A stretch of DNA of 64,000 bases from Haloferax litoreum (GCF_009674605.1 NZ_WKJO01000001.1:124001-188000), one strand, 5' to 3'. Positions 13,766 through 22,552 are shown, counted from the stretch's first letter. Notes: generated from the sequence alone by a model not told the origin. Numbers and translations are program-made.

Positions 13766-15208
13766 GTGCCCTCCGTCCCCAATCCCGTCCGACTCCTCAT
13801 CGTCGGAATCGGACTCGCACTCTCCCGTGTCGGCCTCCTCGACAGAGAGCGTGCTGTCCGGACTGCAGACCTCGCGTGGCCGCGTATCGTCACCGGAATC
13901 GCCCGGATGTCGAAGAACGCGGTGGACGTGGCGATGGTCGGTATCGCGTCGGGGACGGTCGCAATTACTGGTGTCGGGTTCGCCGGGCCATTCTGGGGAC
14001 TCGCATTCGCACTCGGTGGCGGTATCGCGGGGGGAACAATCGCACTCGTCTCGCAGCGATTCGGTGCCGACGCAATCGAATCGTTGGGACTCGCAGTTCG
14101 GTCGAGCGTACTCCTCACCGTCGTGGCGACACTACCTGTCACGGCCATCTTCTGGCTGTACCCCACCGAACTCATCTCGCTTCTCAGTACCAATGCCGAT
14201 GCCATCGACCTCGGAGCGAAGTACCTCCGAATCGTCAGCCTCGGCGTCCCCTTCGCCGGTCTGAACCTTATCGGGAGTCGAGTGCTCGTCGGGTCCGACG
14301 ACGCCTACACCGCCATGGTCCTCCGCGCGAGCGGTGCCATCGTGAACATCGTCGTCAACGCAGCCCTCATCTTCGGCCTCGGGATGGGTGTCGAGGGAGC
14401 AGCACTCGGCACGGTCCTCTCGAACGTCGTCGTCACCAGTGCGTTCGTGATTGGCCTGTCGCGCGGCACACTCCCCGGTGTCGGTGCGTTCCCCGTCACC
14501 ATCGACCCGTTCGGACCCTTCGTCGACTTCGCGACGCTCCGCGACTTGGTCGAAATCGGCCTCCCCGTGATGGGTCGAAACCTCGTCTGGACCGTCGCCG
14601 AGTTCCCGATGCTCGCCATCCTCGACAGTTTCGGCCCCGACGTGGTCGCGGCGTTCGTCATCGCCCGGCGTATCTGGGGTATCATGAACACTCCGGGGTG
14701 GGGGTTCGGCCTCGCCTCGTCGAGTCTCGTCGGCCAAGCACTCGGGAAGAACGACGAGACGCTGGCAGAGGCGTACGGAAACGAAGTCATCCGCTTCGCC
14801 GTCGCCACGTATCTCGTGTCCGCAGTCCTCGTCGCACTGTTTGCCCGGCCAATCGTCCTCGGGTTCGTCAACGACCCCTCTGACCCGGCCGTTCCAATCG
14901 CGGTCAACCTCGTCTACGTCGCCTGCCTCGCCGTCGTCCTCCAAGGAGTCTCCGGCGGGTCGGCAGGTCCGCTCGACGCCAGCGGCGACACCCGGTGGAC
15001 CTTCGGCAGTCAGTTCGTCGGGATGTTCCTCGGGTCGATTCCGCTCGCGTACATCGGGTCGGTCACGTCGCTCGGTCTCGTCGGCCTCTATCTCGCGTTC
15101 GTCGCGGAGACGTCGATTCCGGCGACGCTCAACTACTATCGGTTCCGGACGGGGCCGTGGAAAGCGGTGAGTCGGAACTACCGCCCCGAGACGACCGCAG
15201 ACGACTGA
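13766..15208 (+). CDS. MATE-family multidrug/sodium antiporter
   Basis: A 480-residue polytopic membrane protein with about twelve hydrophobic segments in two homologous halves. MATE features include KNAVDVAMVGIASG near the first helices, FWGLAFALGGGIAGGTIALVS and GWGFGLASSSLVGQALGKN, the repeat-2 counterpart. It probably exports cationic drugs or metabolites in exchange for Na+ or H+. GTG 13766 (PSVPNPVRLLIVG) is preferred; ATG 13643 would add 41 basic residues antisense to the VOC promoter. The start appears leaderless or nearly so. Confidence 0.85.
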   Translation: MPSVPNPVRLLIVGIGLALSRVGLLDRERAVRTADLAWPRIVTGIARMSKNAVDVAMVGIASGTVAITGVGFAGPFWGLAFALGGGIAGGTIALVSQRFGADAIESLGLAVRSSVLLTVVATLPVTAIFWLYPTELISLLSTNADAIDLGAKYLRIVSLGVPFAGLNLIGSRVLVGSDDAYTAMVLRASGAIVNIVVNAALIFGLGMGVEGAALGTVLSNVVVTSAFVIGLSRGTLPGVGAFPVTIDPFGPFVDFATLRDLVEIGLPVMGRNLVWTVAEFPMLAILDSFGPDVVAAFVIARRIWGIMNTPGWGFGLASSSLVGQALGKNDETLAEAYGNEVIRFAVATYLVSAVLVALFARPIVLGFVNDPSDPAVPIAVNLVYVACLAVVLQGVSGGSAGPLDASGDTRWTFGSQFVGMFLGSIPLAYIGSVTSLGLVGLYLAFVAETSIPATLNYYRFRTGPWKAVSRNYRPETTADD

Positions 15209-15261
15209 CACACATTCCTACGCCGACGGTTTGCACGACGACTGGCGACGTTGTGACCGTC

Positions 15262-15738
15262 TCAGCGGTCTGTTTCTGCGCGGTGTGACCAGTAGAGATA
15301 GCCAGCGACGGCCCACAGGAGAACTGTTCCGACGGGCCACGCCGTCCGGTCGGGTTGGACTGAAAATCCACGCGCCAGTTCGAGTTGTGTCACGCCCGCG
15401 AGGACGAGACTCGCGGCAGTGAGTCGGATGTCCTCTCGCCCGAAGAGCACTCCAGAGAGCACGTTCACGAGAGCGACGAGGTAGAAGACCACGCTGAGGG
15501 GCCACAACAGGATGTAGTCGGGGAGCCCCATCGTGAACCGGAACAAGAAGTCGGTGATAGTCGTGAGGCTGACCGTCGAGGGCGTGACGAGTCCCCACGA
15601 GAAGAGTAACGTCGCCGCACCGGAGGAGAACGTCTGGACCGACCACGGGACGGCGCCGACTACGAGGACGAGGAGCAGTCTCGAACGACGCCGAACCGTG
15701 CCGGAGGGGTCTCCGCGCTTCTGTCCGTCGGCCGTCAC
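15262..15738 (-). CDS. Haloarchaeal membrane protein (TIGR04206-like)
   Basis: The start is GTG 15738, overlapping the stop of the DRG gene (GTGA), so it is translationally coupled. The 158-residue protein has a basic N-terminus and about five hydrophobic segments: LLLVLVVGAVPWSVQTF, ATLLFSWGLVTP, YILLWPLSVVFYLVALVNV, LTAASLVLAGVTQ and VLLWAVAGYLYW. From memory this matches the haloarchaeal TIGR04206 family, found next to DRG GTPases. Function unknown. The co-translation with a ribosome-linked GTPase is the only functional clue. Confidence 0.7.
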   Translation of the reverse strand: MTADGQKRGDPSGTVRRRSRLLLVLVVGAVPWSVQTFSSGAATLLFSWGLVTPSTVSLTTITDFLFRFTMGLPDYILLWPLSVVFYLVALVNVLSGVLFGREDIRLTAASLVLAGVTQLELARGFSVQPDRTAWPVGTVLLWAVAGYLYWSHRAETDR

Positions 15739-16844
15739 CGCTGTGCGATGATGCGGAGGATGTCTTCGTCTTTCAGTTCGTGGTCGCGGCCCACTTGTTG
15801 TTCGTCGTGCTTGGCACTCGGCCCGGAGACGCGAGCGAACCGGAAGCGTTGGTCGAGTTTCGCACCGAGTTCGTGGATGGCGTCGTCGACGGTGTCGCCC
15901 TCGCGGAGGATGAGTGGTTCCTCGTAGTCGACACCGCGCCCGGGTTTGTCCATGTAGATACGGATGAGGCCGAGTGCGTCCCACATCTCTTCTTTGAGTG
16001 CGTCGAGTCCCTTCTCCGCCTCGGCGCTGATAAACGTCACTTCGTCGGGGTCGAGGCCGACCTCGCGAAGGTCCTCCTCGACTGTCGGGAGGTAGTCTTT
16101 GTCGATGAGGTCGGCCTTGTTGACGGCGACGATAGACGGCAGGTAGACGCGGTTCTTCATGATGCCGTCGATGAGTTCGTCGATGGTGGTCTCACCGCGG
16201 AGCGTCACTTCGGCGTTGACGAACCCGTGTTCGCGGAGGATTCCCTTTATCGTCTCCTCCTCGAGTTCGACACTGTCGCTCTTCGTGACGTTGATGCCGC
16301 CTTTCCCTTTCTTCGTGATAGAGAGGTTCGGCGGCGACGTGTCCAACCGAATCTTGTTGTTGTAGAGTTCGTGTTGGAGTCGCTCGTACCGTTCTATCTC
16401 GAACACCGAGAGCATGAAGACGACGAGGTCGGCAGTCCGGACGACGGAGAGGACTTCTTTCCCGCCACCGCGGCCACCCGCAGCGCCTTCGATGAGGCCG
16501 GGAACGTCGAGAATCTGGATGTTGGCACCTTTGTACTTCAGCATCCCCGGATTGACGTTGAGTGTCGTGAACTCGTACTCGCCCGTCTCGCTGTCCGCGT
16601 TGGTGAGGGCGTTGATGAGCGTCGACTTCCCGACGCTCGGGAACCCGACCAGTGCGACAGTTGCGTCGCCCGTCTTCTCGACGGCGTATCCTTGCCCGCC
16701 ACCGGCCGAACTCTGGTTCTCGAGTTTCTCTTTCAGTTCCGCGAGTTTCGCCTTCAGTCGGCCGATGTGACCTTCGGTCGACTTGTTGTACGGCGTATTA
16801 GATATCTCCTCGCGGATATCTTCGATCTCCTCCTCCAGTCCCAT
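15735..16844 (-). CDS. drg: DRG-family GTPase
   Basis: A 369-residue translation-associated GTPase (developmentally regulated GTP-binding protein, Obg superfamily). An N-terminal helical region (MGLEEEIEDIREE) is followed by the G domain: G1 GFPSVGKST (about residue 72), G3 DVPGLIEGA, and NKAD (G4). A C-terminal TGS domain (IYMDKPGRGVDYEEP to the end) binds ribosome-associated partners. ATG 16844 is the family start; an in-frame ATG at 16940 adds an unrelated basic segment. It is the first gene of a two-gene operon with the membrane protein at 15262. Confidence 0.93.
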   Translation of the reverse strand: MGLEEEIEDIREEISNTPYNKSTEGHIGRLKAKLAELKEKLENQSSAGGGQGYAVEKTGDATVALVGFPSVGKSTLINALTNADSETGEYEFTTLNVNPGMLKYKGANIQILDVPGLIEGAAGGRGGGKEVLSVVRTADLVVFMLSVFEIERYERLQHELYNNKIRLDTSPPNLSITKKGKGGINVTKSDSVELEEETIKGILREHGFVNAEVTLRGETTIDELIDGIMKNRVYLPSIVAVNKADLIDKDYLPTVEEDLREVGLDPDEVTFISAEAEKGLDALKEEMWDALGLIRIYMDKPGRGVDYEEPLILREGDTVDDAIHELGAKLDQRFRFARVSGPSAKHDEQQVGRDHELKDEDILRIIAQR

Positions 16845-17079
16845 TGTCCAAACTTCCGCCGTGTCCGTCGAAAAACCCTTTCCTTCGGACTCGAAGATTC
16901 GGCCCGGCCGTCGGCGACTATGAACGCACGGTGACGACACACACGTCCTGTGGTTTGCGGATAGTTCGCGGTGAGACAGTGTCGAAGGGAAGACTACCAG
17001 TGGTTTCTACGCGTGTACGCGAGCGAACGAACTTCGTCACGATTATGCTCGGCGGATTCGACCCAATCGATACTGACAG

Positions 17080-17283
17080 ATGCCGAGTCCTGGGACGCTC
17101 CGCGACAGCACCCAAATCGTACTTCCGTACGACCTGTTAGACGACGTGCGAGAGGAAATCGAATCGGAATTCGTCGTCTCGATTCACGAGAACACGCCCG
17201 AGACGTGTCGAATCATCGGGAGTCCGGTCGAGATTCGGAAAGTAGGCGACTATCTGGCACGTCAGGGAATCTCGCTTCCCTAA
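17080..17283 (+). CDS. Small conserved haloarchaeal protein (VNG_1110C-like)
   Basis: A 67-residue protein, MPSPGTLRDSTQIVLPYD to RQGISLP. It has a beta-alpha-beta feel: TQIVLPYDLLDDVREEIESE, then CRIIGSPVEIRKVGDYL. It resembles what databases call the VNG_1110C family (recalled, not checked). No metal or catalytic motif. It is probably its own transcript, divergent from drg across a 235-nt spacer in which I see nothing else. Confidence 0.7.
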   Translation: MPSPGTLRDSTQIVLPYDLLDDVREEIESEFVVSIHENTPETCRIIGSPVEIRKVGDYLARQGISLP

Positions 17284-17328
17284 CGGTCGTTCCGAAGGGC
17301 TTGTTACCACACAGTCTAACTGGCGAGT

Positions 17329-17694
17329 ATGGACGAAGCGCCGGGACTCTCCGACCAGTACCGCACGGCCAGTCCATGGCCGGTGTTCGTCGCACTCGGA
17401 ATCCCCATCTCTGAACTTGGCCTCCTGTTCGACCTGTTTCCGCTCGCAGTTGGCGGGTTGCTCCTGTTCACCGGGAGCATCGCCGGGATGCTTCGCGAGT
17501 CGGGTTACGTGAAATCCACGATGTGGTCGCTCGTCGTTCTCGCGGCCGTCTTGTTCGCATTCGGCGGTTTCCTCGCGTTCACCGACGTCAACCTCGTCAC
17601 GCGTGGATACGCAGTCATCGTCGCTGGTGTGTTGCTCCTCGTCGGTGGCGTCGTCTTCGAACTGTTCGTCCGCGACCAGCGGCAGGCGATTTGA
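17329..17694 (+). CDS. Cox-cluster membrane protein (121 aa)
   Basis: It has a short soluble N-terminus (MDEAPGLSDQYRTASPWP) and four hydrophobic segments: VFVALGIPISELGLLFDLF, LAVGGLLLFTGSIAG, WSLVVLAAVLFAFGGFLAF and VIVAGVLLLVGGVVF. It starts a run of small membrane genes leading to cytochrome oxidase subunit I; such genes are known as cox cluster proteins in haloarchaea. A role in oxidase assembly or as an accessory subunit is inferred from position only. Confidence 0.75.
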   Translation: MDEAPGLSDQYRTASPWPVFVALGIPISELGLLFDLFPLAVGGLLLFTGSIAGMLRESGYVKSTMWSLVVLAAVLFAFGGFLAFTDVNLVTRGYAVIVAGVLLLVGGVVFELFVRDQRQAI

Positions 17695-17826
17695 GCGACT
17701 GACACGCGACACTGTGGTCGCAGGATGCCACGGCAGTAGTGCTGTTTGCCCAGCACAGACCGTCCCGACTCCGTCCGCAACGAGAAACCAACAATCTATT
17801 TGAACGGCGTCCCCGAGAGTCTCGAT

Positions 17827-18186
17827 ATGGCAAGCAAGACCTTCGACAAGGAGACCATCCTCGACCTGACGGTCAACATGGTTCCGTTGGTCATCATCCT
17901 GTTCTTCGTGGTGGGCTTCGCTGTCTTCAACCCCTTCGGCATCGACTCGCTCACCTCGGGGCTTCAGTTCAGCATCATGATTGCGGCGTTCGTCCTGTTG
18001 GCGGCCCTCACGTACCTCTCGGGGAAGGCCATCGCCGGGTCGGAAAAGACTGACGTCGTGTACCCGCCGGGACAGGCGACGGTCCCTGGTGTGAAACCGC
18101 TCCACGAAGAACACGCCGAAGCCGAAGCAGAACTCGAAGAATCGGGCGACGGTGACGCAGTCGAAACGGCCGAAGGAACTGCTTAA
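17827..18186 (+). CDS. Cox-cluster membrane protein (DUF6684-like, 119 aa)
   Basis: ATG 17827 (MASKTFDKETILDLTVNMV) was chosen; the frame extends to 17746 but with weak coding character. Two transmembrane segments (VPLVIILFFVVGFAVF and FSIMIAAFVLLAALTYLSG) are followed by a 45-residue acidic tail (EEHAEAEAELEESGDG). It lies 62 nt upstream of oxidase subunit I on the same strand and is probably co-transcribed. It may be a small accessory subunit that anchors or stabilises subunit I; no cofactor ligands are seen. Confidence 0.75.
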   Translation: MASKTFDKETILDLTVNMVPLVIILFFVVGFAVFNPFGIDSLTSGLQFSIMIAAFVLLAALTYLSGKAIAGSEKTDVVYPPGQATVPGVKPLHEEHAEAEAELEESGDGDAVETAEGTA

Positions 18187-18248
18187 AACCCCCCGAATCG
18201 CAGGGCGTTCCCGAATCTTTCATTACCCTGCACTCCTCAGGCACTTCC

Positions 18249-20078
18249 ATGGAGGTTAACGGACAGCTAGCACTGACGGTGTTGATGGGAATCTTCCTCA
18301 TCGCCGTCGCCGCGTGGCTCGCGCGGGTCGAAGATTGGCGGTCGTACACCCCGCTCGCGGGCGGTGGGGCCGTCGGAAGCACAGAGCAGTACGTCTCGGA
18401 GGAAAAGCCGTCCGGGGTTATTCGCTGGTTGACGACTGTCGACCACAAGGACATCGGGATTCTCTACGGTGCATATGGGCTCGTTGCCTTCGCCGTGGGT
18501 GGCCTGATGGTCGTCGTGATGCGCCTCGAACTCGCGGACCCTGCGAGTACACTGATTTCGAACACATTCTACAACTCGTTGCTCACCAGCCACGGGATTA
18601 CCATGCTCTTCCTGTTCGGGACGCCCATCATCGCGGCGTTCTCGAACTACTTCATTCCGCTCCTCATCGGCGCGGACGACATGGCATTCCCGCGTATCAA
18701 CGCAATCGCGTTCTGGCTTCTGCCGCCGGCGGCACTGCTCATCTGGGCCGGGTTCTTCCCCATTCCGGACGTCATCCCCGCGCAGACGGCGTGGACGATG
18801 TACACTCCGCTCTCGGCTGGTGCCGGATCCGGAAACCAGATGAACGCTGGTGTCGACCTGATGCTCCTCGGCCTGCACCTCTCCGGTGTCTCGGCCACGA
18901 TGGGTGCCATCAACTTCATCGCGACCATCTTCACCGAACGTAACGAGAAGGTCACCTGGGCCAACCTCGACATCTTCTCGTGGACCATCCTGACCCAGTC
19001 GGGTCTCATCCTGTTCGCGTTCCCGCTTCTCGGCAGCGCCATCCTCATGCTGCTGCTCGACCGGAACTTCGACACGATGTTCTTCGGCGTCGACGGCGGT
19101 GCAATCCTCTGGCAGCACCTGTTTTGGTTCTTCGGGCACCCCGAAGTCTACATCCTCGTGCTCCCCCCGATGGGTATCGTGAGCCTCGTGCTCCCCCGGT
19201 TCGCGGGTCGTCGCCTCTTCGGGTTCAAATTCGTCGTCTACTCCACGCTCGCGATTGGCGTGCTCTCGTTCGGTGTCTGGGCGCACCACATGTTCGCGAC
19301 GGGTATCGACCCCCGTCTCCGCGCCTCGTTCATGGCCGTCTCGCTCGCTATCGCGATTCCGAGTGCAGTCAAGACGTTCAACTGGATTACGACGATGTGG
19401 AACGGGAAGATTCGACTCACGACGCCGATGCTCTTCTGTATCGGCTTCGTGTCGAACTTCATCATCGGCGGCGTGACGGGCGTCTTCCTCGCGTCGATTC
19501 CGGTCGACCTCGTGCTCCACGACACCTACTACGTCGTCGGTCACTTCCACTACATCGTCATGGGAGCCATCGCCTTCGCCGGGTTCGCTGGCATCTACTA
19601 CTGGTTCCCCCTCTACACCGGTCGGATGTACCAGGTCACGCTCGGTAAGTGGCACTTCTGGCTGTCGATGGTCGGGACCAACCTGACGTTCTTCGTCATG
19701 GTGCTTCTCGGCTACGGCGGCATGCCACGTCGCTACGCGACGTACCTGCCGCAGTTCGCGACGCTCCACCAGATTGCGACGGTCGGTGCGCTCATCCTGC
19801 TCGTCGGCCAGATTATCTTCGTCTGGAACTTCGTCCAGTCGTGGCTCGAAGGGCCGAAAGTCGAAGACGGCGACCCGTGGGACCTCGCCGACGATGACCT
19901 GCTCACGTCCGAGTGGCACTGGTTCGACCGCAAACTGCAGACTGCCGTCACTGACGGCGGTGAAGAAGAGACTGAACTCGCGACCGACGGTGGTTTCTCC
20001 GAAAGAGAGAGCACGTTGGACGTGTCGTCCGACGATGGCGAACCAGTCGACGAGACTGACGCCGCTTCGGACGAGTAA
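18249..20078 (+). CDS. coxA: Cytochrome c oxidase subunit I (heme-copper oxidase)
   Basis: A 609-residue heme-copper oxidase catalytic subunit with 12 or more transmembrane helices. The low-spin heme ligand His is in TSHGITMLFLFG, the CuB/Tyr site in FFGHPEVYILVLPP, the CuB histidines in WAHHMFATG, and the heme a3 and heme a histidines in VVGHFHYIVMG. The Glu of GHPEVY and the Asp of DDMAFPR mark an A-type oxidase with D-channel elements. A roughly 60-residue acidic C-terminal tail is extra. It reduces oxygen to water and pumps protons in the cell membrane. Subunit II and III genes are not adjacent on the visible sequence. Confidence 0.95.
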   Translation: MEVNGQLALTVLMGIFLIAVAAWLARVEDWRSYTPLAGGGAVGSTEQYVSEEKPSGVIRWLTTVDHKDIGILYGAYGLVAFAVGGLMVVVMRLELADPASTLISNTFYNSLLTSHGITMLFLFGTPIIAAFSNYFIPLLIGADDMAFPRINAIAFWLLPPAALLIWAGFFPIPDVIPAQTAWTMYTPLSAGAGSGNQMNAGVDLMLLGLHLSGVSATMGAINFIATIFTERNEKVTWANLDIFSWTILTQSGLILFAFPLLGSAILMLLLDRNFDTMFFGVDGGAILWQHLFWFFGHPEVYILVLPPMGIVSLVLPRFAGRRLFGFKFVVYSTLAIGVLSFGVWAHHMFATGIDPRLRASFMAVSLAIAIPSAVKTFNWITTMWNGKIRLTTPMLFCIGFVSNFIIGGVTGVFLASIPVDLVLHDTYYVVGHFHYIVMGAIAFAGFAGIYYWFPLYTGRMYQVTLGKWHFWLSMVGTNLTFFVMVLLGYGGMPRRYATYLPQFATLHQIATVGALILLVGQIIFVWNFVQSWLEGPKVEDGDPWDLADDDLLTSEWHWFDRKLQTAVTDGGEEETELATDGGFSERESTLDVSSDDGEPVDETDAASDE

Positions 20079-20096
20079 CTACGAACACGAACTTCC

Positions 20097-20102
20097 TTTT
20101 TT
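20097..20102 (+). terminator. T-tract terminator after coxA
   Basis: Six consecutive T residues 19 nt past the coxA stop, after CGAACTTCC, fit an archaeal oligo-T terminator. Confidence 0.45.
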
Positions 20103-20231
20103 GACCGCCGCATTCGAGAGCGGACGCCCTCGTCGTCAGTCGCGTCGAGAGTGAGCTGTCGCTCATCGCTGTCGGCGACTGAGAAAAAAGTCGCTCGCCG
20201 TAGTGGCGACTGTTCCAACGGACAGTGCGGT

Positions 20232-20315
20232 TCAGATGACGAGGAGGATACCCACCACGAACATCAGTATCGCAACGGCCCCGAGGATGATTCCGAGAAT
20301 GTCCGTATCCGACAT
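20232..20315 (-). CDS. Single-pass membrane microprotein (27 aa) in the cox cluster
   Basis: ATG 20315 opens a 27-codon frame: MSDTDILGIILGAVAILM followed by FVVGILLVI. Nearly the whole peptide is one transmembrane helix with a short acidic N-terminus. Codon third positions are mostly G or C, as in real local genes. It lies between coxA and the next cox-cluster gene on the opposite strand. Tiny single-helix subunits are known in heme-copper oxidases (for example subunit IIa of ba3 oxidase), so a role as an oxidase accessory subunit is plausible but inferred. Confidence 0.6.
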   Translation of the reverse strand: MSDTDILGIILGAVAILMFVVGILLVI

Positions 20316-20406
20316 ACTGAGCAGTTGCGACTGTTCGGCTAAAGGTTCGTCGGTGCGTCCGAGCGGAACGAAAACTGCTAACCACGTGCGACCCAGACGG
20401 TGAGTC

Positions 20407-20670
20407 GTGAGTTCGAACGTCCGCGGTCAACGCTTCGTCCTCGGGTTGTACGCCGCTCTCGTCGCCGTCGCAGGCGTCGCGGGATTCCTCACTGGGACGT
20501 TCGTCTCGGGACTCTCGCAACCGCGGTTTCTGTTTTTGATTCCGTTCCCGGCGACACCGCTCGGTTTCGCGGCGTACGGCGCGTTGACTCTCGCACTCGT
20601 TCTCGGCATCCCACTCGCGCTCGTCGTCTTCGTCTCGGCCGGTATCGACGACGATGCGAAGAGTCAGTAG
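20407..20670 (+). CDS. Cox-cluster membrane protein (DUF7520-like, 87 aa)
   Basis: GTG 20407 (SSNVRGQRFVLGLYA) starts an 87-residue protein with two hydrophobic segments, LGLYAALVAVAGVAGFLTG and YGALTLALVLGIPLALVVF, joined by a loop with FLFLIPFPATPLGF. It ends in a short acidic tail. Position in the oxidase neighbourhood is the only functional evidence; the name is recalled from similar haloarchaeal proteins. Confidence 0.7.
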   Translation: MSSNVRGQRFVLGLYAALVAVAGVAGFLTGTFVSGLSQPRFLFLIPFPATPLGFAAYGALTLALVLGIPLALVVFVSAGIDDDAKSQ

Positions 20671-20680
20671 GCAAAATCAA

Positions 20681-20690
20681 CGAACGTTCG
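20681..20690. promoter_or_regulatory. Palindrome upstream of the stress-protein promoter
   Basis: CGAACGTTCG is a perfect 10-bp palindrome, directly upstream of the AAATACTAAG TATA-like element (about 20695) of the universal stress protein gene. Confidence 0.3.
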
Positions 20691-20727
20691 ACACAAATAC
20701 TAAGACCAGCCCGCGGGACGTGATAGT

Positions 20728-21129
20728 ATGTATCACGTGGTAATCGGTATCGACGACGATGCAGACCACGCACTCGCGTGTGTCGAAGAAGTGGCGAACC
20801 TCCCGGGCGAGGCCTCCGAGAAGGAAGTCACACTCATCCACAGTTTCACAGACAATCCGAGTGGTGCGTCCGCGACGCAGATTCACTCGGTGCGCGAGGC
20901 CAGCGAGTTCCTCGAAGACCACGGCATCGACTACGACGTCAACGAGTCGTCGGGTGACCCAGCAGAGGTTATCATCGAGTTCGCCGAGGAAGAAGACGCA
21001 GACCTCATCGTCACCGCGGGTCGGAAGCGTTCGCCTGCTGGGAAGGCACTCTTCGGTAGCGTCACGCAGACGGTGATTCTGAACTCCAATCGCCCCGTCA
21101 TGGTGACGGGCACGACGAAGCGGTCGTAA
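20728..21129 (+). CDS. Universal stress protein (UspA family)
   Basis: A 133-residue single-domain Usp protein. The N-terminal strand is MYHVVIGIDDDADHALACV. The ATP-binding glycine pattern GRKRSPAGKALFGSVTQTV is at residues 100-119. The closing strand is RPVMVTGTT. Such proteins bind ATP or AMP and help cells survive stress. Single gene with a near-leaderless start (ATG about 30 nt after a TATA-like element). It converges on the thioredoxin-like gene with only 2 nt between stops. Confidence 0.92.
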   Translation: MYHVVIGIDDDADHALACVEEVANLPGEASEKEVTLIHSFTDNPSGASATQIHSVREASEFLEDHGIDYDVNESSGDPAEVIIEFAEEEDADLIVTAGRKRSPAGKALFGSVTQTVILNSNRPVMVTGTTKRS

Positions 21130-21131
21130 AA

Positions 21132-21806
21132 CTAGTAGAGTCGGTCGAAGACGTCCGATATCGCGTCGGGCGACTGTCGACCAGATTCGTGTTCTTTCAG
21201 GTCGCCGTCACGGAACCACAGGAGCGACGGCGCCGCGTCGACGTCGAACGCCCGGCAGAAGTCACCGGCCGCTTCTCCATCGACGCCTGCGATGGCGACG
21301 CCCTCCGGGACCGTGTCGAGGATTGCGTCGAGGTCTTCCTTCATGGCGTCACACGGCGTGCAGTTCCGTCGCCACACGGTGACGACGGCGTCCGGGTTCT
21401 CGTCGAGGAACGACTCGTACGAGTCGTCGTCGAGTTCGGTGAGTTCCGCTGGCACCGGCGACGACGGTGTGATTTCGACGAGGAGACCGGCCATCACGAC
21501 GAGGAGGTCCTGTCCAACCGGGACGTCGAGGAACGACTGCGCCGCGAGGTACGCGACGACGTCTTCTCTCCCCACGTCGTGTTCGTCGAGTTGGGCTTCG
21601 ACGTTCTCCGGGTCGAGGCCGAACAGTTCGACGACGGTGTTGTGAAACTCGTCCTGTGAGACGGCACCGTAGATGTCGTGGTAGATTGCCAGTGTCTTTT
21701 CGAACTCGTCGCTGGTCGTGAGCGTTCCGTCGGGTGCTTCGTCGACTGCACCGGCGGTGACGAGCGTGTCGAGGGCAGTTTCGGGGGTAGCGGGTGTCGT
21801 TGCCAT
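21132..21806 (-). CDS. Thioredoxin-fold protein, last gene of the ABC importer operon
   Basis: A 224-residue protein with an N-terminal helical domain of about 120 residues and a thioredoxin domain from about 125. The redox site is CTPC (149-152, after VVTVWRRN), followed by the cis-proline loop DAAPSLLWF (190-198). The start is 2 nt after the livF stop on the same strand, so it belongs to the importer operon. It probably exchanges disulfides in the cytoplasm, since there is no signal peptide. The N-terminal domain is unrecognised. Its link to amino acid import is not explained. Confidence 0.85.
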   Translation of the reverse strand: MATTPATPETALDTLVTAGAVDEAPDGTLTTSDEFEKTLAIYHDIYGAVSQDEFHNTVVELFGLDPENVEAQLDEHDVGREDVVAYLAAQSFLDVPVGQDLLVVMAGLLVEITPSSPVPAELTELDDDSYESFLDENPDAVVTVWRRNCTPCDAMKEDLDAILDTVPEGVAIAGVDGEAAGDFCRAFDVDAAPSLLWFRDGDLKEHESGRQSPDAISDVFDRLY

Positions 21807-21808
21807 CG

Positions 21809-22552
21809 TTAGACACCGAGGTATCGTTCGCGGGTCTCTTGGTCGTCACGGAGTTCGTCCGCGGTGCCGTCGAAGACGATTCCTCCCTGGTCGATGACGT
21901 ACGCGCGGTCGGCCAGTTTGATGGCCGCGGCAGCGTTCTGTTCGACGAGGAGAATGGTCGTCCCGGCGTCGCTGATGCGTTCGACTGCGTCTTCGACGTC
22001 CTCGATAATCTTGGGCGCGAGTCCCTCGTACGGTTCGTCGAGGAGCAGCAGGTCCGTGTTCTGCTTGAGAGCGCGTGCGATGGCGAGCATCTGCTGTTCG
22101 CCACCAGAGAGCGTTCCTGCTCGCTGGTCTTTCCGTTCGTCTAATCGGGGGAACTGATCGTACACCTCCTCGGTCGACATCCCCTTGTGACCGAACGAGA
22201 GCGACCGTCCCCACGTGTTGGATTTGTTGTTGACGACCTCTGCGAGGTGGAGGTTCTCCGCCACCGAGAGGTTCGGGAAGATACGGCGCTCCTCGGGAAC
22301 GAGCGAGATACCCTTCACCGACACGTCCTCTGCAGGGACGCTGGTGATATCTTCCCCTTTGTACCGGATTTGTCCGTCTCGAACGTCTGGCGGCGTCGCA
22401 CCGGAGATACACCGGAGCGTCGTGGTCTTGCCCGCCCCGTTACGCCCGAGAAGCGCACAGATTTCTCCTTCCTCGACGTTCATCGAGAGGTCTCGAATGA
22501 TGTGGCTCTCGCCGTAGTAGGCGTCGATGGCGTCGATTTCGAGCAGGCTCAT
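21809..22552 (-). CDS. livF: ABC transporter ATPase, LivF/UrtE type
   Basis: A 247-residue ABC ATPase with Walker A GRNGAGKTT, the signature LSGGEQQMLAIARAL, and Walker B LLLLDEPYEGLAPK. The phrase EGLAPKIIEDV and the closing RERYLGV are typical of LivF/UrtE. It powers high-affinity import of branched-chain amino acids, urea or short amides across the membrane. It overlaps livG by 4 nt (ATGA) and so is translationally coupled. Confidence 0.92.
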   Translation of the reverse strand: MSLLEIDAIDAYYGESHIIRDLSMNVEEGEICALLGRNGAGKTTTLRCISGATPPDVRDGQIRYKGEDITSVPAEDVSVKGISLVPEERRIFPNLSVAENLHLAEVVNNKSNTWGRSLSFGHKGMSTEEVYDQFPRLDERKDQRAGTLSGGEQQMLAIARALKQNTDLLLLDEPYEGLAPKIIEDVEDAVERISDAGTTILLVEQNAAAAIKLADRAYVIDQGGIVFDGTADELRDDQETRERYLGV

